A stretch of 64,000 bases of DNA from Kitasatospora terrestris (lineage in GTDB: Bacteria; Actinomycetota; Actinomycetes; Streptomycetales; Streptomycetaceae). Shown one piece after another: positions 26,461-35,500 of this stretch. The notes under the pieces were generated by a model, which was not told the DNA's origin, searched no databases, and worked only from the letters and a program-made list of their open reading frames with translations. The DNA lies in NCBI RefSeq assembly GCF_039542905.1, contig NZ_BAABIS010000001.1, forward strand, positions 1,240,001-1,304,000. The letters are read 5' to 3'. The translations under genes were made by a program, and so were the position numbers. Numbering within the stretch: the first letter of the stretch is position 1; every line of letters starts with the position of its first letter.

Positions 26461-26496
26461 GTGTGGACGGCCGGAACCCCATCGGCCCGTCCACAC
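26461..26496. terminator. Hairpin terminator between cas3 and the mini-CRISPR
   Basis: A perfect 10-bp stem GTGTGGACGG / CCGTCCACAC plus inner CCG/CGG pairing, located 4 bp after the cas3 stop and 3 bp after repeat 2 of the mini-array. It can end both the leftward cas3 transcript and the rightward mini-array transcript, making cse1-cas2 a separate transcription unit from cas3. Confidence 0.75.
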
Positions 26497-26499
26497 GCC

Positions 26500-29391
26500 C
26501 TACCTCCTCGGACGGCCCCCGCTCACGACGAGTCCGAGACGGTCGTCATAGCGCAGCCGGGCCTCGCCCAGGACCGCGCAGCCGTGCTCGTCCAGCACAA
26601 GGGCCAGGCTGTGCCGCAACCACGGATGGTCGCGCCACCCAGCCAGCGGGCCGAGCTCCTTTTCGGCCGCCTCTGTCCAACCGGCGGGCAGGCGAACCGT
26701 GCCGGCCAGCACATCGTCCAGCGTCTCGACCGCCACCTCGCCGTTGGGCCCGAGCCTGCGGCCCGTCACAGCCTCCAAACCGCTCCCGACACGGCGCACC
26801 AGGACCACCTCGACGCTCCGGTCCCCGTCCCTGACAAGCTCCTCCAAAAGCCCGTCCTCGACTCGACTGTGGGCTCCGAAGTGCAGGCCCTCGAGGGTCT
26901 GGGCGCCGTGCTCCCCGGCGCGGGTCAGGACGAACCGGGCGGCGTCGGCGCGTCGCCCGGCCTGCTCCTCCTCCCAGTCGCTGCGCGCCTGGTCCTCGGC
27001 CTCGGCCCACCCTTCCGGCACCACCGGTCCGGTGCCGTAGATGCGGGCGACCAGCTCCGGCACTTGGCCGGGGATGCTCCACCCGCCACCGTCTGCGACC
27101 GCCGCCCGCTGCACCTCGGCGGCCGTGCGCAGCAGGAGGTAGCGGCCGTAGATGAGCTCGGAGGCGCGCAGGATGCGCGGTGCCCGGTCGTTGTCGAAGC
27201 GGACACCGGTGACGACAACGGTGGGCCTGGCCAGCCGGCGGGGACGCGTGACGCCGTCGTGGCGGTGGAGACGACCGATGCGCTGCAGGAGCAGATCGAC
27301 GGGTGCGAGGTCGGTGATTAGCAGATCCGCGTCGACGTCGAAGGACTGCTCGGCCAGCTGAGTGGCGACGACGATCAGTCGGTCGGGACGCCGAGTTCCG
27401 TTCGTCGGCGGTCCGAGGAGGTCCAGGATCTCCCGGGTGCGGTCCGCCCGGTGGCCGGCGTGCAGGCGCCCGTGCAGAAGCCGCACATCGCATCCGAACT
27501 CCTCGCGGAGTGCCTCGAAGGTGGACTGGGCCCGGGCCACCGTGTTGCGGATGACCAGGACGCAGCCGCCGTCGACGAGCCGCTCCTTCAGATAGTCGAC
27601 CACAGCGGTGTCCTGCGGCCCTGCGTCGGTGTGCGCTGCCGCGCCCGTGCCACTGGCTGGTGGCTCGTCGAGTACCTCCACACGTACTCGCAGGTCGTCA
27701 CGCCACGATTTGGCGCTCTCGACCACCACCGTCGGGATCCCGTCTCGCCCGAGCCACACGGCTGTCACGCTCGGATAGCCCTGCGGCTCGGCAAGGTCCA
27801 GTCCTTCGTGGTCCTCCGCCGACTGCATACCGGCCACGTAGGCCGCAGCCAGCCGCCTGCGCTGCTCGGGCGGCAGCGTCGCGGAGAGCAGCACCACCGG
27901 CACGCGGGCCTGTCCGAGCCACCATAGGGCCTCCAGCAGGAACTGGGACATGTAGACGTCCGCGGCGTGGATCTCGTCGAGGACAACGACCTTGCCGCCC
28001 AGGCCTGCCATCCGCAGCATGACGTGCTTGGTGCGGGTCGCGGCATACAGCAGCTGGTCGATCGTGCCGACCGCGAACGGACTCAAGAGACCTCGACGGC
28101 GGCCTAGGAACCATTCGGCAGGAGCCCTGCGCTCCGCGTCCTGGCAGCTGTCGACGCAGTGGGAGGAAAGGCCGTACTCGTCCTCCCCCACCGACGAGAA
28201 AGGGTCGTCCGCGTCCTGTCCCCACTCCCCCGCTCCCTCCAGCAGGGCCCGCCACTCGGTGTTGAACATCCGTTTGCCGTGCAGCAGCGCGACCTGGCCG
28301 TCCACCCCGTCCTCGACCTTGCCCAGCCAGGACCGGACCTGGGAGAACATCGGGTCCGCAGTTGCCTGGGTCGGCATGCCCACAAACACCCCGTCCGCCC
28401 CGCAGCGGGCGGCCAGCAACTCCGCGGCCGCCAGCGCTGTCTTCGTCTTCCCCTCCCCCATCGGCGCCTCGACGATCACAAGTCCAGCACCATCCATGCG
28501 GCGCACCACATCGAGGACCATCTCCTGCGACGGCCGAGCTCCGTGACCGAAGCGATCCCCGAACGCCTCCGGGCCGGGCATGCGCAGCGCTCCCCATCCG
28601 CCCCGCAGCCCGAGCCGCCCCCAAGCCGCCTCAGCACGCGAACGGGCTCGCTCCATCGACACACCCGCCAGGTCCGACACCCCCGTGAAATGGCGCTCGT
28701 CGCTGGCGATCCAGTCCGCCATCACCACAAACCCCGACAGCTGCAGCTGCACCGCACGGCTCGGCACCACAATCGGCTCCACCCCGGCCAGCGGCGACTC
28801 CCCCCAGAACCCGACCTCTCGAGAGAACACCTCCACCAACGCCCGCTGCGCCAACTTCCAGGATTCACCCTTTCCTTGAAGGTCCTCCTTCCTCGGGCGC
28901 AGCTGTCCCAAAGTGGGGAAGACCCCGTGGTGGCCGGCGACCAGCGGCCAGACCCAGCTGACCTGCTCCTCGCACCAGCCCGCGCCATCCAGGAGCCCCC
29001 GCAGGATTCGCCCGCCAGCCCTGTCGTGCCGCCAACGCGTACCCTTCACCGCGTACTTGTCCCACGAAAGACCGGCCCGGCGCACCGCCGCCTCCCCGGC
29101 GGCGTCGAGGCACTGGAAGGCCGGCGTGGCCTTGCCGCAGTCATGGATCCCACACAACCAGGCGAACAGGCGCCGCCCCTTGCCCGGATCGCCCGCAACA
29201 GCATCCAGCCGCCACCGCATCGCCTGCGGCAGGTAGCGGTCCCACATGGCCTCCGCCACCGCGGCAGTGTCTAGCATGTGCGACAGCAACAGGTTGGCAC
29301 TTCCGCCGGCCTTGCCTGCGGACTTCCCCCACAATGCGGCCAACCATCCCCTGACCTCAGGCGGATACCACTGCCAACGATCCTCGGCCAT
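26500..29391 (-). CDS. cas3: Cas3, HD nuclease-helicase
   Basis: A 963-residue effector starting at ATG 29391 (GTGGAGG 8 nt upstream); the open frame to 29526 runs back toward the leader and is not the start. The HD domain has NLLLSHMLDTAAVAEAMW, IHDCGKATPAFQ (HD pair) and VAGHHGVFP. Helicase motifs are APMGEGKTKTALAA (Walker A), VVLDEIHAADVYMSQFL (DEIH), LLSATLPPEQRR and VATQLAEQSFDVDADLLITD with QRIGRLHRHD (motif VI). It is recruited by Cascade to degrade target DNA. The gene is divergent from array 2 and separated from cse1 by a terminator. Confidence 0.97.
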   Translation of the reverse strand: MAEDRWQWYPPEVRGWLAALWGKSAGKAGGSANLLLSHMLDTAAVAEAMWDRYLPQAMRWRLDAVAGDPGKGRRLFAWLCGIHDCGKATPAFQCLDAAGEAAVRRAGLSWDKYAVKGTRWRHDRAGGRILRGLLDGAGWCEEQVSWVWPLVAGHHGVFPTLGQLRPRKEDLQGKGESWKLAQRALVEVFSREVGFWGESPLAGVEPIVVPSRAVQLQLSGFVVMADWIASDERHFTGVSDLAGVSMERARSRAEAAWGRLGLRGGWGALRMPGPEAFGDRFGHGARPSQEMVLDVVRRMDGAGLVIVEAPMGEGKTKTALAAAELLAARCGADGVFVGMPTQATADPMFSQVRSWLGKVEDGVDGQVALLHGKRMFNTEWRALLEGAGEWGQDADDPFSSVGEDEYGLSSHCVDSCQDAERRAPAEWFLGRRRGLLSPFAVGTIDQLLYAATRTKHVMLRMAGLGGKVVVLDEIHAADVYMSQFLLEALWWLGQARVPVVLLSATLPPEQRRRLAAAYVAGMQSAEDHEGLDLAEPQGYPSVTAVWLGRDGIPTVVVESAKSWRDDLRVRVEVLDEPPASGTGAAAHTDAGPQDTAVVDYLKERLVDGGCVLVIRNTVARAQSTFEALREEFGCDVRLLHGRLHAGHRADRTREILDLLGPPTNGTRRPDRLIVVATQLAEQSFDVDADLLITDLAPVDLLLQRIGRLHRHDGVTRPRRLARPTVVVTGVRFDNDRAPRILRASELIYGRYLLLRTAAEVQRAAVADGGGWSIPGQVPELVARIYGTGPVVPEGWAEAEDQARSDWEEEQAGRRADAARFVLTRAGEHGAQTLEGLHFGAHSRVEDGLLEELVRDGDRSVEVVLVRRVGSGLEAVTGRRLGPNGEVAVETLDDVLAGTVRLPAGWTEAAEKELGPLAGWRDHPWLRHSLALVLDEHGCAVLGEARLRYDDRLGLVVSGGRPRR

Positions 29392-29514
29392 CGTCCCGAC
29401 CTCCACATGCGAGTACGCTTCGAGATCGTAGAAGCACCCACTGACATCAACTCCCATGGCACGAAGGGCCATAGTCACAGCACATGACCTTCTCCTCGTC
29501 TCGCGACCCAAATC

Positions 29515-29565
29515 GAACTGAATCAATCAGCGCACGCTGAGACAACAAACCGCAGGTCAGTAAGT
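29515..29565 (+). promoter_or_regulatory. Leader (repeat-proximal part) of CRISPR array 2
   Basis: An adenine-richer stretch (GAGACAACAAACCGCAGG) within the 174-bp cas3-array intergenic region. The 51 bp next to the first repeat match the array 1 leader at 33 positions without gaps, most strongly GCAGGTCA..AAGT at the junction and TCAGCGC 33-39 bp upstream. It should contain the integration signal; the promoter of array 2 and the cas3 promoter share the rest of the interval. Confidence 0.8.
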
Positions 29566-32500
29566 GTCGTCCCCGCGCTCGCGGGGGTTGCTCCCTCCTG
29601 GATGAGCTGTGGCAGGAGGACGCGAAGTCGTCCCCGCGCTCGCGGGGGTTGCTCCTGTCCAGCTCGGTGACTCGACCGCGGGCGGCCTGTCGTCCCCGCG
29701 CTCGCGGGGGTTGCTCCGGCACGCTGGTGCTGATCGCCTCGCCGACCAAGTCGTCCCCGCGCTCGCGGGGGTTGCTCCTCGGCGCGTTCCTCGTCGCTGG
29801 CGCCGTCCCAGTCGTCCCCGCGCTCGCGGGGGTTGCTCCGGCGGCGAGTGGATCGGCACCGTCGTCCGGCAGTCGTCCCCGCGCTCGCGGGGGTTGCTCC
29901 GGCTGCCGGCGGCTGCTGGCTGCGGTGATGTAGTCGTCCCCGCGCTCGCGGGGGTTGCTCTCGCGAGGTGGCACAGGCGCGCGCCGCCCTCGAGTCGTCC
30001 CCGCGCTCGCGGGGGTTGCTCCTCGAGGAGGAGGTCGGCCTGCGGACCGACCCCGTCGTCCCCGCGCTCGCGGGGGTTGCTCCGGGTAGAGGCGGGCGTG
30101 GCGGCCGGCGGTGCGGTCGTCCCCGCGCTCGCGGGGGTTGCTCCCTGCCGTCGGGATTCCGCCCGGTCTCCGGCACGTCGTCCCCGCGCTCGCGGGGGTT
30201 GCTCTCGGGTCCACCAGGTGGCGGACGCAGACGTACAGTCGTCCCCGCGCTCGCGGGGGTTGCTCCCTCGAAGTACCCGCCGGCCACCAGGCCCCGCAGT
30301 CGTCCCCGCGCTCGCGGGGGTTGCTCCTCCGCGTCGGACATGACGTTCTCCGCCCGGGGGTCGTCCCCGCGCTCGCGGGGGTTGCTCCACCGTTCCGTCG
30401 ACCCAGTTCGCCCGGTAGGTGTCGTCCCCGCGCTCGCGGGGGTTGCTCCGCCGCGGTCTCCTCCGCCACCGACCCCATGCCGTCGTCCCCGCGCTCGCGG
30501 GGGTTGCTCCTCCTCGCGGTCGTGGTCGCTCATGTCGGGGCGGTCGTCCCCGCGCTCGCGGGGGTTGCTCCCTTCTCCCCGGTGCGGATGCATGCACCAC
30601 GCTGTCGTCCCCGCGCTCGCGGGGGTTGCTCGGGCGCCCCCGACCGGAGCCGGGAGAGCGCCTCGTCGTCCCCGCGCTCGCGGGGGTTGCTCCAGCAGTG
30701 CGCCGCCGACCCACAGGCAGATGATGTCGTCCCCGCGCTCGCGGGGGTTGCTCCTTGATCGGGGCGCGCTTCGGGTCGTCGGTGTAGTCGTCCCCGCGCT
30801 CGCGGGGGTTGCTCCCACGGCGGCCTCACCCTGGCGAGGACGAAGAGGTCGTCCCCGCGCTCGCGGGGGTTGCTCCGGCATCCCCATGCTCGTCATCGGG
30901 CAGATGCCGTCGTCCCCGCGCTCGCGGGGGTTGCTCCAGGCCGGCGACCAGGGCGGGCAGCGTGCTGACGTCGTCCCCGCGCTCGCGGGGGTTGCTCCTC
31001 CCGCACGACCGTCTTCAGGATGCCGACCGCGTCGTCCCCGCGCTCGCGGGGGTTGCTCCGGATTGTCGCGGCGGCGTGCGCGGGCGATGAAGTCGTCCCC
31101 GCGCTCGCGGGGGTTGCTCGTGGTGCGCCGGGTTGAAGTGCGGGATGACCCAGTCGTCCCCGCGCTCGCGGGGGTTGCTCGGGGCCTCGCCCTTTTCCCG
31201 GAGCTTGCGCGGCGTCGTCCCCGCGCTCGCGGGGGTTGCTCCGCCTTCTGCAACTGCGGGAAGCGGCTCCTGGGGTCGTCCCCGCGCTCGCGGGGGTTGC
31301 TCCTTCTCCCAGTGCGCCCAGGCCAGCTGCCCGTAGTCGTCCCCGCGCTCGCGGGGGTTGCTCCCCCGCTCACCATCACCGACGACGGCCGCGTCTGTCG
31401 TCCCCGCGCTCGCGGGGGTTGCTCTCCGGCCCCGCCGGGACGCCCCGTCAAGGTGCTGTCGTCCCCGCGCTCGCGGGGGTTGCTCGTCCTGGGCCGCCGG
31501 GCCGAACGCCTGGAGGCCGTCGTCCCCGCGCTCGCGGGGGTTGCTCTCCGCTCCTGCTCCTCGGCCGAGAGCTGGTCGAGTCGTCCCCGCGCTCGCGGGG
31601 GTTGCTCCGCGATGAGGCTGACCAGGACGGCGATGTAGACGTCGTCCCCGCGCTCGCGGGGGTTGCTCCCGCAGGCCGCCGGCCCGCTTCGCTACTTGCT
31701 CGTCGTCCCCGCGCTCGCGGGGGTTGCTCCTTCAAGCCGGAGCTGCCGGGGGGCGCGGTCGGGTCGTCCCCGCGCTCGCGGGGGTTGCTCCGCGTTGCGG
31801 GTGGTGAGCTTCGCCATCAGCCAGTCGTCCCCGCGCTCGCGGGGGTTGCTCCGCGGTAGGACGTCCCTGCGTTACGGCCGACGAGTCGTCCCCGCGCTCG
31901 CGGGGGTTGCTCCATCTCGGCGAGCTCGCGCCGGCCGTCGTCCCCGCGCTCGCGGGGGTTGCTCCGCCTTCGCGGAGTCCAGCGCGCTGTTGGCGAGGTC
32001 GTCCCCGCGCTCGCGGGGGTTGCTCGGGTCGCCGGACGATCGCCCTGTCTGCCGGTCAGTCGTCCCCGCGCTCGCGGGGGTTGCTCCCCCAGCCCGCTCC
32101 TCGCCCGCCTCCGGGAGATGTCGTCCCCGCGCTCGCGGGGGTTGCTCCGGCCAGGGCGCGACGTGCCGCAACGGCACCCCGTCGTCCCCGCGCTCGCGGG
32201 GGTTGCTCCAGCTGCTCCTGGTCGTCCAGCGGCTGCCTGCCGTCGTCCCCGCGCTCGCGGGGGTTGCTCCAGCGCTGACCTACAGCGGGCCCACGCCGCA
32301 CAGTCGTCCCCGCGCTCGCGGGGGTTGCTCCCTGTGCATCCAGATCGAGATCGTATTCTTCCCGTCGTCCCCGCGCTCGCGGGGGTTGCTCTGGACCCTG
32401 CGCGGCGACGCCGTGCACTACCTGGTCGTCCCCGCGCTCGCGGGGGTTGCTCCGGTGACCGCGTCCAGTACGCCACCCGCCAGCAGTCGTCCCCGCGCTC

Positions 32501-35500
32501 GCGGGGGTTGCTCCGCGAGGAACGGCAGCAGGGCGAGCGCGGCATAGTCGTCCCCACGCTCGCGGGGGTTACTCCTCCCGGAAGGAGTCCCTTGCTCGGT
32601 ATGGACGTCGTCCCCGCGCTCGCGGAGGTTGCTCCCCGTTCAGCGCAGGGGTGGACTCCTTGACGCTGTCGTCCCCGCGCTCGCGGGGGTTGCTCGGAGG
32701 ACTACTTCGGCGACCTCGCCTGCGTCCTGTCGTCCCCGCGCTCGCGGGGGTTGCTCCGACCAGTTCTCGATCGGCGCGGAGGACGCGCGGAGTCGCCCCC
32801 GCGCTCGCGGGGGTTGCTCCGTGCGCGTCTACGGCGGCGGCGTCAGTGACGTGTCGTTCACGCGCTCGCGGGGGTTGCTCCAGGGTGTCGCTGGTGCGAC
32901 GGGGGAGACGGCGTCGTCCCCGCGCTCGCGGGGGTTGCTCCAGGTCAGCAACATAGGTTGGCGGCACCACGAGCTCGTCCCCGCGCTCGCGGGGGTTGCT
33001 CCAGCTCGGCGGCGAGGGGCGGCACGACGGCGACGTCGTCCCCGCGCTCGCGGGGGTTGCTCTGATCAAGGCCCTGATCGACGCCGGGCTCTGGCGTCGT
33101 CCCCGCGCTCGCGGGGGTTGCTCTCCGGACGTGGAGGGTTACGATCCGGGCGGCTTGTCGTCCCCGCGCTCGCGGGGGTTGCTCCGGCGGCTACCGGACC
33201 GTCCGGTTCGATCAGATGTCGTCCCCGCGCTCGCGGGGGTTGCTCTCGAAGGTCCCCGGATGATCCTGACATCGGATCGTCGTCCCCGCGCTCGCGGGGG
33301 TTGCTCCCTCGGCGTCCCCTCCACCGCTCCTACCACCCAGTCGTCCCCGCGCTCGCGGGGGTTGCTCCGCGGCGCCAGGCACGTCGTCCGTCGTCGGCGT
33401 GTCGTCCCCGCGCTCGCGGGGGTTGCTCCCACTATGACCTCCACAGGAGCACTGACCATGTGTCGTCCCCGCGCTCGCGGGGGTTGCTCCGCCCGCGTGG
33501 TCGAGGAGGTGTGCGCGGGGCTGTCGTCCCCGCGCTCGCGGGGGTTGCTCCGACCGGCTCCGCGACGAGAGCACCGGCCGGATGTCGTCCCCGCGCTCGC
33601 GGGGGTTGCTCCTACTACGAGTCCCAGGGCGGATCCGCACGCGCGTCGTCCCCGCGCTCGCGGGGGTTGCTCCCTGGCCGCCGGGCAGGCCGCGAACGTC
33701 AAGGCGTCGTCCCCGCGCTCGCGGGGGTTGCTCCAGCTGCTCCTGGTCGTCCAGCGGCTGCCTGCCGTCGTCCCCGCGCTCGCGGGGGTTGCTCTCCCGG
33801 TTCCGGGAATTGGTGCGAATGGTCACGGTCGTCCCCGCGCTCGCGGGGGTTGCTCCCCGGGTTGTTCATCACGACCGCCGGGAAGTCCGTCGTCCCCGCG
33901 CTCGCGGGGGTTGCTCCGGACCGCCCTGCGACGAGCGGCTGCCCGGCGGGTCGTCCCCGCGCTCGCGGGGGTTGCTCCTGGTAGTCGTAGAGCTGCTGCC
34001 CGGTGAGCCCGTCGTCCCCGCGCTCGCGGGGGTTGCTCCGGCCGGGCCCGGCCCGTCACCGACCCGGTGGGGTCGTCCCCGCGCTCGCGGGGGTTGCTCC
34101 GCCTGGACGATGCCCAGGTGGACCCACTTCATGTCGTCCCCGCGCTCGCGGGGGTTGCTCCGCGCCGCTGCAGAACGACGACACCGGCGCCCTGTCGTCC
34201 CCGCGCTCGCGGGGGTTGCTCTTATGCAGGTCAGCGCTTTTCGGACAGGCACACGTCGTCCCCGCGCTCGCGGGGGTTGCTCCGTCAAGTCCTCGTGCTG
34301 GCGGCGGGCGTACGGGTCGTCCCCGCGCTCGCGGGGGTTGCTCCACGGCACCGGTGCCGCCGGTGGGGACCGCGGGGTCGTCCCCGCGCTCGCGGGGGTT
34401 GCTCTCCGCGCGCGGCTTCTTGTCGGTGGGCTCGCCTGTCGTCCCCGCGCTCGCGGGGGTTGCTCCCTCTGGTTCGCCACGTCTTCCGGCCGCCGGAAGT
34501 CGTCCCCGCGCTCGCGGGGGTTGCTCCGCCAGCGTCACCTTCCACGGCGGCCCCGCCACGTCGTCCCCGCGCTCGCGGGGGTTGCTCGCGCGAGGTGCTG
34601 CACGACCGTCTTGGGCGACGGTCGTCCCCGCGCTCGCGGGGGTTGCTCCGGCCACCGAGGTTCCGGGCCTGGGCGTCGGCGGGTCGTCCCCGCGCTCGCG
34701 GGGGTTGCTCCTGATCCTCGGTGGTGTGGGAGAAGGTCTGAGAGTCGTCCCCGCGCTCGCGGGGGTTGCTCCGACACCCGCCGCGTCCTGCCCATGCCCC
34801 ACTGGTCGTCCCCGCGCTCGCGGGGGTTGCTCCGAGCTGCGCGACGGCTGGTTGGGCACGGTCCAGTCGTCCCCGCGCTCGCGGGGGTTGCTCCTCTTGT
34901 CATCCGGCGGCCGCGACGACAGCGAGGTCGTCCCCGCGCTCGCGGGGGTTGCTCGGCGGACCCCCGGGACCACAGCGTGATCATCTCGTCGTCCCCGCGC
35001 TCGCGGGGGTTGCTCCGCCGCGAGCACCTACAAGCTGCGGCTCACCCTGTCGTCCCCGCGCTCGCGGGGGTTGCTCCTCCACGCCCGGCCGAGGGCCCGT
35101 CAGGTAGATGTCGTCCCCGCGCTCGCGGGGGTTGCTCCTACTCCTGGCAGCCTCTCGGGGGCGGGCACCGGTCGTCCCCGCGCTCGCGGGGGTTGCTCCT
35201 TGAGCACGATTGAATGGGGGGACCGCCCCGCGTCGTCCCCGCGCTCGCGGGGTTGCTCCGTCCCGTCACCGTCGATGTGGTGCTGGGACAGGTCGTCCCC
35301 GCGCTCGCGGGGGTTGCTCCGAGTCCGGCACCCCCGACGCCCTGCGCAGTTGCTCCACGGGTACCTTCCGTGGGTCGCGGGGCCGACTGTCGTCCCCGCG
35401 CTCGCGGGGGTTGCTCCTGCCTGGCCGACATCATGGCTTCGGAGGGCGGGTCGTCCCCGCGCTCGCGGGGGTTGCTCCGTCTGGCTGACGGTGTGACTGT

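Noticed and set aside
26357..26551. Small plus-strand ORF starting ATG 26357 through the mini-CRISPR, as a possible toxin partner of a CRISPR-regulated toxin-antitoxin pair.
   Set aside because: Weak ribosome binding site, composition dictated by the repeat sequences, and it overlaps the terminator and cas3; no toxin-like feature.
35357..35388. Spacer ending in GCGGGGCCGAC, identical to 11 nt of the array 1 repeat read on the plus strand.
   Set aside because: Short match in very GC-rich sequence, no stem partner; most likely coincidence, although a recombination scar with array 1 cannot be excluded.
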